Shown here: one piece after another, positions 50,692 through 62,100 of the stretch
Position numbering within the stretch: position 1 is the first letter of the stretch
How the letters are laid out: each line of letters opens with the position of its first letter
NCBI GenBank assembly: GCA_003116975.1
Contig: BGKB01000078.1
Coordinates: 238,556 to 302,555 of the forward strand
Length of the DNA: 64,000 nucleotides
From: Aurantiochytrium sp. KH105
Lineage: Eukaryota > Sar > Bigyra > Thraustochytrida > Thraustochytriidae
Reading direction: 5' to 3'
Translations under genes and position numbers: made by a program
Notes under the pieces: model-generated
The model's input: only the letters and a program-made list of their open reading frames with translations
The model's database searches: none
What the model was told of the DNA's origin: nothing

Positions 50692-51219
50692 CTAAGCAGA
50701 GGGAAAAGACTTTTCGAGCAAGATGCACGAAGATGGCTCCAGACGCTTGTAGTACCCTTCAATGGTCTCCTTCTTTTCAAAGCCAAACTTGCGCACGTAA
50801 AAGTCAATACCGTCCGGGTTTTCAGTCCACACATGCAGAAAGATACCCGCGGCGCCAAGTTCCTGTGCCGAGGAAATCATGTGCTCCAGCAGTTTGGTGC
50901 CGATCATACGACCACGGTACGCGGGCAAGACGACCAACGTCATGACATAGCACCATGTCTTGCCTTCCCGCTCCTCGAGACGCGAGCAGCAGGCACCAAC
51001 GGCGTTCGAGTTGTACAGTCCGAGCTTGCAAAGTTCGGGCGTTGGCGAGACGACCACGTCGTCGTAGAACTTTTGCGCGTAGTTCACCTCGAGGCACGAC
51101 TGGATTGCTCGCAACTGGCCCACGTTGCTCGCGAGCACGGGGCCAAACATGATCTCCTTCGTCACCTGTGTCGTCTGGCCCGAGGTGTCGAGCTTCTTCC
51201 CGTCGGCCGCGGCCGTCAT
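50692..51219 (-). CDS. NAA50: N-alpha-acetyltransferase 50 (GNAT family)
   Basis: 175 residues, the usual size. This acetyltransferase acts on protein N-termini starting with methionine and forms part of the NatA-associated NatE complex. The sequence shows VTLVVLPAYRGRMIGTKLL with the acetyl-CoA loop RGRMIG (R/QxxGxG/A), followed by IFLHVWTENPDGIDFYVRKFGFEKKE and GYYKRLEPSSCILLEK, which contain the HxH-like active-site histidine and the Tyr-Tyr-Lys motif of Naa50. Both ends are intact. A cytosolic, ribosome-associated role is inferred from the family. Confidence 0.93.
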   Translation of the reverse strand: MTAAADGKKLDTSGQTTQVTKEIMFGPVLASNVGQLRAIQSCLEVNYAQKFYDDVVVSPTPELCKLGLYNSNAVGACCSRLEEREGKTWCYVMTLVVLPAYRGRMIGTKLLEHMISSAQELGAAGIFLHVWTENPDGIDFYVRKFGFEKKETIEGYYKRLEPSSCILLEKSFPSA

Positions 51220-52062
51220 GATGCCTCAGTACGCCGGAGCTTGCTTTTTTTGCTTGCTTACTCGCCCCTCGCGAAGAGCGGACCCCGTCGCGATCTATCT
51301 CCCACCGGCCCGCGTCCCGATGCCCCGCGACCGTGCAAGTAGAAATGCCCGAGCAGCAGTCCGCCCGCTATCTCGCCAGGCCTCGCCGAGTCGAGCCTCG
51401 CCAGACCAAGCCTCGCTCGCTCTCGCGCGCGCAATGCTCGCTCTCGCGGTGGTTGTTCTGCTGCTGCTGCTGCTGCTGCTTCGGCTTCTCCACCGCCAGT
51501 TAGTTGGTCTCCGCCTAGCGTCGGACTTCGGCGCGCGCCTGCGCCGGAGTGTCCGCTCCCTCCTCGGCTCTTGAGCAAGAGCCCTTCCCTTCTCTTCCCA
51601 AGTTGGGTTGCTTTCGTCGTGACGTGCAGGTGGCGGCGAGGCTGGTAGGCCATGCCAGCCGCGGCGTCGCCTTTGGGCGCGAAAGCTCCCTCTTCCTCTC
51701 TGTCGGCTAGGCTGTCTGCACCGTGTCAGATCGAGCATACTCGGACGCCGTGCTTGCATTTGTTATTATAGCGTATTGTAGCGAGACAGGTTAGAAGGGG
51801 AAGTAGAATGACTGAGCGCGGCAACAGAAAGAGCAGTGAATTCGTTTTCGTCGAAAAACCTGCCATGCACGAAATATTAAAGAAGAAAAAATGATTGGTT
51901 CGAAAAGTTACAGGGAGCAGTGCACGGCTCGAAGACGGCTCTGGAAAGGCACAAGCACGCAGCAGGCGGCATTTCTCTTGCATTCTTGCTCTTCTTCTTT
52001 TCCAAAGGGCGTTTCGAAGCAAAAGACAATCTCATCCTCAAAGCAAAGGAGCACCAACGACA
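51220..52062. other. Spacer between NAA50 and the phosphatase
   Basis: GC-rich to 51650 with a CTGCTGCTG tract (51461-51482), then less GC-rich. No credible gene. Confidence 0.5.
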
Positions 52063-52851
52063 CTACATTAAAGAGGGCGCAGAGGTGAGGTCACCAGGTA
52101 CCTCCTCAAAAACGCTCAAGAGTCTGCGACGATCACGCCACGTCCAACACTCCCCTTCCTTTACATAGCTGAGCTGCCAAACGTCGCAGTTGGCAAACTT
52201 CTTTTCCATGCCGAGCATACGACGGAAAAATTGTGAGTGGCCCACAACAAGAACGCATGACTCCTCACGAGCAGCGAGACGGTCCTCAAATGCGCGGATC
52301 CGGTCGTCAAGGCCGCTTCCAAAGCCAGGGATCCACTCCGACACCGTTTTCTCACGCAAAACGTCCCATTCCTCACGCACCTGCGAAGCCATCGTGCCCC
52401 TCTCCTCGCTCTTCTTCTCTTCGGCAGCAGCAGTAGCAGCAGCAGCAGCCAAGACTCCGTCGCACGTCTCTTTGGCGCGAGCAAGGGGCGAGTGTACAAA
52501 GACTTGCACCTTTTTCTCCTGGAGAAGATTTGTCTCGCGCAGCTTGCGCGTGAGCGTGGCGACTTGCTTCACGCCGACCTCGGAAAGTCCCGAGTCTGCG
52601 ATGCTCGGTTCTCCGAGGAGCGAGAGTCCGGCGAAGAGGTCGCCGCTCGTCGGGAGCTTGGCACTGCTAACATCGCCAGCCCATCGCTTCAAGTGGCCAA
52701 GCTTCTCGTTTTCTACGCTCTCCGCATGGCGCACAAGCAGGACTGTCTTGGCTACCTGCGACTGCGTGGGGGGCGACTCTGGTGAAGCTCGCGTCTGCAA
52801 CTGGGAATGCGACTGCGATTGCGACTGCGCGTCGCTCTCCGCCAGCTCCAT
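52063..52851 (-). CDS. Histidine phosphatase superfamily (phosphoglycerate-mutase-like) protein
   Basis: 262 residues. After a 30-residue Gln/Ser-rich leader, LLVRHAESVENE carries the catalytic RH pair (R41, H42). HSPLARAKETC, a second-half Arg/Ser stretch, and CVLVVGHSQFFRRML with the second catalytic His complete the fold. The branch (mutase, fructose-bisphosphatase or protein phosphatase) cannot be told, but the short form without a long insert fits a phosphatase. An Ala/Glu/Lys insert (AAAAATAAAEEKKSEE) lies mid-domain. The first 33 codons and the promoter are duplicated at 63276-63456, and the block between the copies looks accessory. Confidence 0.87.
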   Translation of the reverse strand: MELAESDAQSQSQSHSQLQTRASPESPPTQSQVAKTVLLVRHAESVENEKLGHLKRWAGDVSSAKLPTSGDLFAGLSLLGEPSIADSGLSEVGVKQVATLTRKLRETNLLQEKKVQVFVHSPLARAKETCDGVLAAAAATAAAEEKKSEERGTMASQVREEWDVLREKTVSEWIPGFGSGLDDRIRAFEDRLAAREESCVLVVGHSQFFRRMLGMEKKFANCDVWQLSYVKEGECWTWRDRRRLLSVFEEVPGDLTSAPSLM

Positions 52852-52935
52852 CTTCGAGGAAAAATGCTCGACGTGGAGAAAGCAGATTGATCTCGATCCT
52901 TTTATTTCTATTCTTCCTTGAAAAAAAAAGCTTCA
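52752..52935. repeat. Left direct repeat bounding the accessory block
   Basis: From CTACCTGCGACTGCGT (52752) to about 52935, nearly identical to 63276-63456 in the same orientation, with no length change over the first 97 bases before the ATG. It contains the first 33 codons and 5' flank of the histidine phosphatase gene. Confidence 0.9.
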
Positions 52936-53175
52936 CTCGGAACGAAAGCAGTGCAAGCTCGATTTCATCTCGAAGCCATGCGATAAAAAAAATTGCAAGT
53001 GTCAGCTGGTCTGTACGCTTCGACCTGGTCGGGTGACGACACGATCGCACGGAAGATCTATATAAGCCACAAGTAGAGGGAAACCTTCTCAACCGGGGAA
53101 GCAGAACTTCCGTGCGGCGCCAAACAGCCCTCCGGGACGTTTGAGAAAACCGAAGCATTGACGTGCTTGAGACTA
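52936..53175. promoter_or_regulatory. Spacer with TATA-like site
   Basis: TCTATATAAGCC at about 53057-53068, with GCAAGTG near 52997. The TATA-like site reads on the plus strand, but no plus-strand gene follows that I can support. Confidence 0.35.
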
Positions 53176-53538
53176 CTAATCTGGGTTCATCGACAACATA
53201 CAGGAAAAGTCAACACTTATCTCCAGCTCATAGCTGAAATCATCGCCTCCTCCACAAGCGGTCATCATCTGCCAACGAGATTTTGTTGAGTTTCTTTTCA
53301 ATTGAGAACGCTGATTTGAACTTTCGTTTGAACAATTGTACTTCTTTCTCCAGATCTGCGCAAAGACCTCAACAATATCCACGTGACTCATTTTTCCCAC
53401 AAAATTGCTGCAAAGAACAAAGTTTCCGCACATGCATTTTCGCGGTATTGCGAGCCTCCCCATGAGGAAACCGTCCAGGCTCTTGGCCTCGGGACGAAGG
53501 CACATCCGCTCGTACGCAACGTCTAACTCAGGGCTCAT
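53176..53538 (-). CDS. Hypothetical 120-residue protein
   Basis: An ATG-started frame in AT-richer DNA. The protein is mixed in composition, with CMCGNFVLCSNFVGK and an Asn/Ser/Arg-rich C-terminal half, and has no recognisable domain, signal peptide or membrane segment. It may be real, a piece of a larger spliced gene, or chance. Confidence 0.3.
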   Translation of the reverse strand: MSPELDVAYERMCLRPEAKSLDGFLMGRLAIPRKCMCGNFVLCSNFVGKMSHVDIVEVFAQIWRKKYNCSNESSNQRSQLKRNSTKSRWQMMTACGGGDDFSYELEISVDFSCMLSMNPD

Positions 53539-54110
53539 CGCGATAAAGCTGAAGAGGTAGTATGTTCAACACGCAGGTCGAGCGCTTTCGGCATAAACAG
53601 ATCTTTCATTATGTGTTGGGAAACGGAAATGACGTGAGCAGACAGCAACGCCACAGAAGTGGCAGAGTCAACTTTACACCCTTGGGAAGTCTACGATAGA
53701 CTTGCTGTACCAACAATTATCCAATCTCAGCAGCCACTAGTTCATGCGACAATAAGGTAAGTCTAACATTGCGGCCAAAGATTTGTGATCATCAAACTCT
53801 TCACAACATCCTCGAGACAATATTTAAGGTGAGGAGAAACATCGATCCTCACCACTAGACAAGTTGGTCTCAGCAGAAGCGAAACTCCCGTGATATTCCT
53901 AGCTTGCCAAAGCACACTAGCAATCCATTTTTCATATATTTGGCATTTGCTGACATGTGCAAAAACTACAAGTCCTCGTTTGCTCTGACTTTTACGTGGA
54001 GGGAAATAATGATTATTTCTGCAACATTCATTCACTTTAAAGATCGTCACGCTAATCAATCTCTTCAGGACGCGGACTATGCCTCGGTTTCATTCATCTT
54101 CTTCATTGTC
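53539..54110. other. AT-rich spacer inside the accessory block
   Basis: Clearly lower in GC than the rest of the window. Only short frames without features. Nothing else identified. Confidence 0.45.
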
Positions 54111-55178
54111 TTACTCTCCTTCAATGTCCCAATCAGATTGATCATTGAGCCCCAACCATTCAAGGATGTTGAGTCCTTCTGGAAGAGGATCGAGCGTCTC
54201 GGAGGAACAACCAACATCGTTAAACTGGTGCGATCGAGCGACGCGAAAACAACTGCCTGGAACCGCCGGATTCGCCGCCTTGGGGAGTAAATCGTAGTGT
54301 ATGCAAGTAGGAAAGTCGGTCTCTTCGTCAGGATTATCAGGGCCAATTTCGAAACCCTGACACTTGGTGTTGACTTGACAGAGCAACTTGCATTCATCTT
54401 CAGAGCAGGCCAGGTCTTTGCATGGCTTGTAGCCCGGGCCTGCTCCCCAACACCCGTTCCCTGAACTAACTTCTTCTGTACAAGAAGATGGGATTTTACT
54501 CGTGCAGTCTTGATCACGCACAAAGCACCTTGTTGGTAGTTCAGAAGTGTCAGCTGTATACCCTTCTGTCTGGCTTATAGGGTTGAGGATAAGTCTACAT
54601 TTGCCATAAAACCCTCCAATCGAGGTTGTTTCAAATTCGAAGCCATGGCAATCGCTGGACGCAAGGCACCGAAGACGACAGTAATTTTCAATACAGTCGT
54701 AGTCCCTGCAGATTTCCAAAGTTGCGTCGTCGCGATAGGTTTCGTTGTAGTCCTGTTCGTCAGTGTAGATCTCCTTTTCCGTATCTTCGAGCTCATCGTA
54801 TGAAGTCACAAGGTAAAGCGGACACTGTCCTTTTCTCCCACTTCCCATGCAGGAAAGTGTAACGAAATCATTCTCCCCATCGGCATTGCTGGATATGTCG
54901 CAGTATTCTTTATTCGCGTGCACACCCGTGCATTGACCTTTCTTATTCGCGCACCACCATCTCTTTGTGATACCAGTCTTCCAGGGGCACCATTTTTTGC
55001 GATTGTTTCTTCTTTTTTTTTTGCAAGTCTTCCTGTCCTCTGACCCTTCTTCAAAGCATTTACAACTCCACGGGTCACCTAAATCTACTTTTTTGTCTGG
55101 CTCTTCAGGACATTTGGCATGCAAATGTACTGCAAGTCCCAAGATGACAAGGAGCGCGACATAAAGCACCCGGCGCAT
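54111..55178 (-). CDS. Secreted cysteine-rich protein with PAN/apple-like domains
   Basis: 355 residues. A clean signal peptide (MRRVLYVALLVILGLAVHLHA, about residues 1-21) leads to a Cys- and Lys-rich N-terminal part (WSCKCFEEGSEDRKTCKKKRR, then WCPWKTG and WWCANKKG). Two PAN-like modules follow, each with the CxxxCxxxxxCxGFE pattern (CIENYCRLRCLASSDCHGFE; EDECKLLCQVNTKCQGFE), and a final acidic tail. PAN domains bind protein or carbohydrate, so an extracellular adhesion or recognition role is inferred. About 30 cysteines suggest many disulfides. The signal-peptide end (55110-55178) is the left part of a unit repeated twice more upstream, and the gene is divergent from the protease-LRR gene. 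The start is set by the signal peptide. No transmembrane segment or anchor is visible. Confidence 0.75.
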   Translation of the reverse strand: MRRVLYVALLVILGLAVHLHAKCPEEPDKKVDLGDPWSCKCFEEGSEDRKTCKKKRRNNRKKWCPWKTGITKRWWCANKKGQCTGVHANKEYCDISSNADGENDFVTLSCMGSGRKGQCPLYLVTSYDELEDTEKEIYTDEQDYNETYRDDATLEICRDYDCIENYCRLRCLASSDCHGFEFETTSIGGFYGKCRLILNPISQTEGYTADTSELPTRCFVRDQDCTSKIPSSCTEEVSSGNGCWGAGPGYKPCKDLACSEDECKLLCQVNTKCQGFEIGPDNPDEETDFPTCIHYDLLPKAANPAVPGSCFRVARSHQFNDVGCSSETLDPLPEGLNILEWLGLNDQSDWDIEGE

Positions 55179-56430
55179 GTTTAGTTCGCCAAAGGCACAG
55201 AAAGTCGAAAACCCAAACTGCTGAATCACTCAGGTCCTTTTCTCGACTGCTTCCGTGCGCGTCTCGTCGTGAGAAAAGAGTTGCAAGCAAATGGTCTTTT
55301 TGCTTCGCAATTCAGGTTTGCAGCGCGCCGAGGCCGCAAAGACGGGGCGAGAGAGCGGTCTGGGGGCACAAACTTCCGTCTTCTTGCACCGCGCAAGGCC
55401 GAGCCGTTCTCCCGTCCCGCTCTCTCAAGCTTCTCCTCGCCGCACGAAAGATCATCCTTCTCGCACTTCGTGGCCGGCGCCCAGCGGGAGAACGGACGTG
55501 TGCAGGCTGGCTCTGTTCGCGTTGCGGCCCCACCTCTCAGTCCACGTCGTGACCGGGCCGCTCGCTCGCCAGCCAGCACTCACGTAGCGTCATCCTTGCA
55601 GCTACACGGGCCGGGCCGGGCCGGGCCGGGCCGCCCCGACAACGCAGCGTGGCGGAAGCGATGCTGGCCGGCGAGCCGACAAGAAGAAGTGTAGAAGAAG
55701 AAGTACCGAAAGAAGTAGATGAAGAAGACGCACAAGAAGAAGTCGCAGCCAGGGCGGCTGAATCTATCTGGCTGCGCGGTTCGCCCAAGTCCGCGGGTGT
55801 GCATCTTTTCGGCTGGGAGGGTGCGATGGCGCCGACGTCGGATGGCAGGTGGATGGATACACATGGACGGATGGAGGGGCGGATACCCCGGTGCAGTGCA
55901 GCCTGGCGGAAAATGTCCGGCCGACTTTGTCCCGGCCTCCTCCTCATGACCTTCTATCGGTGTTCCCGGGGTGATCATTTGCTCCACAGACCCCTCAAGA
56001 CCTCTCCCTCAAGAATTGCATGACCTCCTCTGCACCGCAGGCTGAGTTGAAGTTGGCAACTTGAAAGAGCAAGGTGACCGTAACGAGATGCGCCGGTGTG
56101 GAGCACGTCGGCGCCGCGGCCTTCACTTGTAGCCCGAATCAGGCTTCGGGCGAACCTCGGATGCGCGTCGAACTGGCTCCGGCCCCAGAGGCCGGCTGCG
56201 GGCCCAGTTGGTTGCTGCGGGTTCGCCGTTCTTCGGGACAAAAGGCGCACAGTGGTGCATGGCGAAGTGAGGCGCCGCAAGTCCCATTTTCACCACAGCT
56301 GCCGTGGTCTCCTCTGCTGGCTGCTGCTGCTTTTGCTGCTCAGTGCTGCTGGTGCAGGCAGCGCTGGCGCGCGATCCGGCAGACCATTCGGTTGATTGCG
56401 CATGGGTTGGGTGCATTTGGCCAATTTTGC
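55110..56430. repeat. Tandem unit A (includes start of the cysteine-rich gene)
   Basis: First of three related units. It runs from the signal-peptide end of the cysteine-rich gene into its upstream flank. Diagnostic blocks shared with B and C are CGTCTCGTCGTGA (55261), CGCAAGGCCGAG (55400), CACGAAAGATCATCCTTCTCGC (55442), CAGCGGGAGAACGGAC (55483) and GGAAGCGATGCTG (55654). It holds a GGGCC repeat (55608-55635) absent from the other units. Confidence 0.85.
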
Positions 56431-57655
56431 GGACAGCTGAGCATGCGAAACTCGCGGGGGGGTCGTATTCTTCGGAGGGGAAGGACACTGGTTGATGCAA
56501 ATGTGCTGCGAGACTTCAGATGACCAGGAGCGCGGAGCGGAGCACCTGACGCAAAGAAAATTTCGATCAACTTTCGTGCGTGTCTCGTCGTGAAGTTGGA
56601 GTTGTAAGCAGGCAGGTACTCTTTCGCTCCATAAGCGCAATTGCAATCTTATTTGCAGCGCGTCAAGACCGCCAAGACGAGGTGAGTAAGGGCCCTAGGC
56701 GCACGGGAGAACTTCCAGATTTTCGCACGGCGCAAGGCCGAGTGGCCGCTCTTTCGTCCCTCGGCATGAGCTCTGTCAAGCGTTTACTCGTCGCACGAAA
56801 GATCATCCTTCTCGCGCTTCTGCCAGTGGCCATCCAGCGGGAGAACGGACACTCTGTGCAGGCTGGCTGAGGAGCGGCCCGGTCACGGCGCAGACCAGCG
56901 GGCCCCCAACGCGAACAGAGCCAGCACCCACGTTGCGTTGTCCTTGGATCTGCACGGGCTGGGCCGACCCGACAACGCCGCGTGCCGGAAGCGATGCTGA
57001 CCGGCGAACCGACAAAAAAAAGTGTAAGAAGAAGTACTGAAAGATAGAAGAAAGTCGCAGCCAAGGCGACTGACTCTATCAGTGCGGTTCGCCAAACTCC
57101 ATGGCGAGTGTGCATCTTGTGATTTCGGCTTCGAAGGGCGTGATAGCGCCGGCGACCACTGGCATGCGACCAAGTCCCTGGACCCTTGTGCAGTGCAGCC
57201 TGGCGGCCAGTGTTCTGCCGGATCTTACCCGTGCGTCTTCCAAATCACCTTTCAATGGTGTCCCCGTGACTGATGGCTGTTTTCTCCGGCCCTTTACTGA
57301 AAAATGTCTCTTGAAACAGCCCCCTCAAGAATCGTATGGACTTCACTGCACCGCTGGCCATGTTGAAGCTGCCAACTTGAATTTGGTCACCGTGACGAGA
57401 TGCGCGTCGATCTGGCTGCGGCACCTGCGGCTGTGGGCTTTGCGGCTGCGGCTGCGGGCATCGCCGTTCTCCGGGACGAGAGTAGCGCCGCGGTGCATGC
57501 TGAAGTGAGCCCCCCGCAAGTCCTACTTCCCCCGCAGCTGCCGTGATCTGCTGCTGCTATTGCTACTCGCTGCTGCTGCTGCAGGCTGTGCCGGCGCGCG
57601 ATCCAGCAGACCATTCGGTTGATCGCGGATGGCCAGGGTGCATTTGGCCAAATTT
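56431..57655. repeat. Tandem unit B
   Basis: Starts with a decayed copy of the cysteine-rich gene's start (56500-56575) in which the ATG position reads TTG and the signal sequence meets a stop after about 11 codons. The rest parallels unit A at an offset of about 1320 bp and unit C at 1225 bp, with long identical stretches to C (for example the region 56832-57000). Confidence 0.85.
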
Positions 57656-58880
57656 TGCGGACAGCTGAGCATGCGAAACTCGATGGGGGGTCGTATTCTT
57701 CGGAGGGGAAGGACACTTGATGCAAATGTGCTGCGCGACTTAAGATGACAAGGAGCGCGGAGCGGAGCACCTGACGCAAAGAAAACTTCGATCAACTTTC
57801 GTGCGTGTCTCGTCGTGAAATTGGAGTTGTAAGCAGGCAGATACTCTTTTGCTTCGCAAGCGCAATTGCAATCTTATTTGCAGCGCGTCAAGACCGCCAA
57901 AACGAGCCAGGTGAGAAAGGGCTTCAGGCGCACGGGAGAACTTTCAGATTCTCGCACCGCGCAAGGCCGAGTGGCGGCTTTTCCGTCCATCATCCTTCTC
58001 GCGCTTCTGCCAGTGTCCATCCAGCGGGAGAACGGACGCTCTGTGCAGGCTGGCTGAGGAGCGGCCCGGTCACGGCGCAGACCAGCGGGCCCCCAACGCG
58101 AACAGAGCCAGCACCCACGTTGCGTTGTCCTTGGATCTGCACGGGCCGGGCCGACCCGACAACGCCGCGTGGCGGAAGCGATGCTGACCGGCGAACCGAC
58201 AAGAAAAAGTGTAAGCAGAAGTACTGAAAGATAGATGAAGAAGACACATAAGAAGAAGTTGCGGCCTGGGCGACTGACTCTATCAGTGCGGTTCTCCCAA
58301 TTCCGTGGCGGGTATGCATCTTTCGGCTTCGAAGGGCGTGATAGCGCCGGCGACCACTGACATGCGACCAAGTACCTCGACCCTTGTGCAGTGCAGCCTG
58401 GTGGCCATTGTTCTGCCGGGTTTTACCCGGGCGTCTTCCAAATTACCTTTCATCGGTGTCCCCGTGACTGATGGCTGTTTTCTCCGGCCCTTTACTAAAA
58501 AATGTCTCTTGAAGCTCCCCCCTCACGAATCGTATGGACTTCGCTGCACCGCTGGCCAACTTGAAGCTGCCAACTTGAATTTGGTCACCGTGACGAGATG
58601 CGCGTCGATCTGGCTGAGGCGCCTGCGGCTGTGGGCTCTGCGGCTGCGGCTGCGGGCATCGCCGTTCTCCCGAACGAAAGCAGCGCCGGGGTGCATGCTG
58701 AAGTGAGGCCCCCGCAAGTCCTACTTCCCCCGCAGCTGCCGCGGTCTCCTGCTGCTGCCACCACTTCTGGCGGCTGCTGCAGGCAGCGCTGGCGCGCGAT
58801 CCAGCAGGCCATTCGGTCGATCGCGCATGGCCAGGGTGCATTCGGTCGACTACCATGCCGTATACCAGGACAGCTGAGCC
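57656..58880. repeat. Tandem unit C
   Basis: Third copy. The signal-peptide segment is legible on the minus strand (57700-57779) but again starts with TTG. After that it follows B closely, including GCCGGCGACCACTG, TGAAAGATAGA and TTTCTCCGGCCCTTTACT. It ends where the protease-LRR gene's own 5' flank begins (about 58880). Confidence 0.85.
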
Positions 58881-59111
58881 GTGAGGAGCACGCAGCCTCC
58901 CGATGAACTACACGTGGGCGGAGCGTTCTCCCGGCCGTGGGCTGGACAGCCCAGGAGCGGGCCGCGTGGAGGGACTCCGAGTCGCGAGGCACGCAAACAA
59001 ACCGCAATCGGCATTCGTTGCGGCGAAGGGCGAGCAGAGAGACAACAACCAGGAGGACAGCGACCAAGACGACGACAGGAAAGGGGAGAAGAAAGCGCAA
59101 AGAGCGCGACA
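58881..59111. promoter_or_regulatory. 5' flank of the protease-LRR gene
   Basis: Unique sequence between tandem unit C and the ATG. The frame is open through it from an ATG at 58881, but it encodes an Arg/Gln/Gly-rich stretch that would bury the signal peptide, so it is taken as 5' UTR. Confidence 0.5.
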
Positions 59112-62100
59112 ATGAAGATTGGAATACGGTGGATGGCCCTCGTGGCTGCGGCGCTCGCAATGACGATGCCCGCGATGCCGATTGAGGCACGCACTCGAGT
59201 GTCTCGCGTCTCCATGCCGGCAAGCGCCGTGGCACGCGTCGTACAAGACGGAAAATCGATTTGCTCTGCATTTCTGGTGTCGAAAGATACTGCCATTACC
59301 GCGCGACATTGCGTCATCGACCCCGTTTGGCAACGCGACAACTCCTTCATGGAACGCGAGCTTCGCGAAGACAACGAATTTTTCACCTTAGTCTATCTTG
59401 AGTTTATGAATCAAGAAGGCAAACCCATCGAAGTGGGCATCTGGGGCATGAAACTTGGCGACAACACGGATTACAACGACGACTGGGCGATCCTTTCGCT
59501 CTCGATTCCGGAGAATTGGCCACCAAGCAATATCCAGCCACTCAAAGTCGGTTTTGAAAGCAAAGATTCAGTTTCTGAGGGCACTGAAGTGTTCGGGTAC
59601 GGCTTCGATACGCGCGATCTTGAAGACGAAAACGCCATGCCGTATTATATAAGCAAAGCTGATCAATGCAGCCTTGAGGCCAATACAGGTTCGACACCAA
59701 CGGACGTGGAGCACTCTTGTGATATGAGGGATGGTGCGTCAGGTGGTCCAATCCTCATGAAGTGCACGACGACGCAAGACTGCTATCGTGTCATTGGCGT
59801 CCACGTTCGTTATACGAAGGGTGCAGACGCCCGTCCTTCAAGCTCCATGGTTGCGTCAGATCAATTTGTCGCGCAATTGAATCAAGAGGAGGCCCCACCT
59901 CAGCTAAAAGCGCGAGTTCAAATCACTTCAGGATCAAAGCAGCTCTACGCTGAGAATGACAATGACCTTGGCATCGAAAAGTACAACCGTGACTCGGACG
60001 ACACCGCGAAATGGGACATTTACGAGCATCCCAGCGGCGATCACCTGTATCTTTTGCAGCAGACGTCCGCGCGGAAGATTCTAAGCGCTTCTGGTGATGA
60101 AGTGAGTATGCGCGATGCCTACGAAGAGCTTACTCACAACTTTGGGGCCTTGACTTCGGCCTGGCGTGTGGTACAATCTGGAAAAAACTTTTGTCTTCGA
60201 TCAGAGGAGACTGAATCCTACCTTGTTCTCAAAGGCAAGGGCTCTCTCGAGACATCGACCAAGTGCAAAGGTGCGGCCTCGATTCGCTTCAAGGCGAACG
60301 ATAAAGATATCACGAAGGATGAAGATTTTGTTTCCTCGGAAACAACTGAAGTTCTAGTCTATGATGAGGACGAGCCTACATACGCTCTGATGAATGCGGA
60401 GAGGAACAGAAACCTTGACATCCAGGCGCGTGGAAGACGATTTCTATTGAAGTCCTTGGAGAGGAAAGTGTCTGCCGCGGCACCCCAGACGTCACTGTTC
60501 TATGTCGTTGCGTTGGACGCTCTGCATGTGCGTCTATATTCTGAGGTCCACAAGGTTTTCCTCAGTGTCTCGGGAAAAAACAAACTCGGAGTCACGGACT
60601 TTTGCGCCAAGGATTCCTGCAAATGGTTGCTGAAACCTTACAACAATGGATTCTGCTTGGAGTCTGTGTATCTATTGCAGTCTGCGCAGTCGAAGCGCTT
60701 CCTCGATGTCAAGTCCCTAAGTTTCGCTGAGACTTGCGACTCCCTTTCTACATGGCACATTTTGCAGCAGAATGTTACCTTCACTCCATATGCAGAAATC
60801 GTCGACAACTCGGGCGGCACACCGGCTCCTACGTTCACGCTACCACCAAGTGCACCCACAGTCCAGCCCGCGCCGACCGCCGCGCCCACGCAACACAAAT
60901 GTTCTAACAAGCCGGGTTCCGTGTACGATTGTCTGCATCAGGACTACTGCACATGCGACACCGTGGACTGCGATCTCGATACGACCAAATCCATTGCCTG
61001 CTTTGCGTATGACAAGGATATCTTCGATGACCTTAAGGGTTTCCAAGCATTGGAAACCCTCGACCTCAGCAACTTGGGCATCGATGAGGACTTTGAGATT
61101 CCATGGGGATCTCTGACCTCCTCACTGCGGACATTAGATCTGAGTGGCAACAGTTTCACACGCGTGCCAAGTGGACTGTTCGAAACCGTTTCAAACCTTC
61201 GCAGTCTTCACTTCGACGACAACAAACTCGAGTCGCTTCCGTCGAGTCTGGGTGCACTGACATCGCTGCGAGTTCTCGAGGCGAAGAACAACGAGTTGAG
61301 CGAGCTTCCTCAGAGTATCTCGAGCCTCTCACGGCTCTCGACTCTTGGCTTGTGGAACAACGACTTCTCCAAGCTTCCCAGCAAGCTAGCCTCTCTCACG
61401 GCTTTGGAGCAGCTCAACTTGCAAGCGAACAGCATCCGGTACCTTGATGAAACGGAGTGGGATAAGTTGTCAAAGCTTGCGAGCTTGGATTTGGAGGGAA
61501 ACAAGATCTCAAAGCTTCCACCAAGCTTCACAGGATTGACTTCTCTCGTCTATCTCTCGCTGTCGAAGAACTCTCTCTCAGAGTTGCCCAGCGGCTTTGG
61601 TCGCCTTAGCGCTCTAACGGAGCTCTCCATTTCTTCGAATCGTCTCTCGAGTATCCAGGACAGTTTTACCAGTCTGTCACATCTCCAGCACCTTCAACTC
61701 TGGGGAAACAAACTGACAATTCTGCCCGAAGGGTTTGGGCACCTCTCTGCGCTCAGCTTTCTTACGCTCTATCAGGAAGATGGAGATGTGAGGAGACTTT
61801 ATTCGTCGTCGAAGTCGTTCCCGGAGAGTATGAGCAACCTGCACAATCTTCGTCATCTTGATTTGAGCCGGGCTCTTCGAGAGGGTGAGGATCTTCCATC
61901 CTTCATTCCAAAGTTAACTGCCCTCACATACTTGAACATTGGTCGGAATAAGATCACAAAGCTTCCTGACGACTTTGCTGACCTCACTAATTTGGAGAGA
62001 CTTTTCGCGCGCAACAACTACATCCCCGAGCTCCCGTCGCAAATTGGACGGCTTTCGAATCTGTACCATTTGGTGCTCGTCTACAACAGGCTCAAAACCG

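Noticed and set aside
53763..54290. Short open frames in the AT-rich spacer as possible exons
   Set aside because: No domain, no consistent splice sites and no codon bias; recorded only as spacer.
55110..58880. Tandem units taken at first for a CRISPR array or satellite
   Set aside because: Units exceed 1.2 kb, are only three, and include coding-like and promoter-like parts; there are no short repeats with equal spacers.
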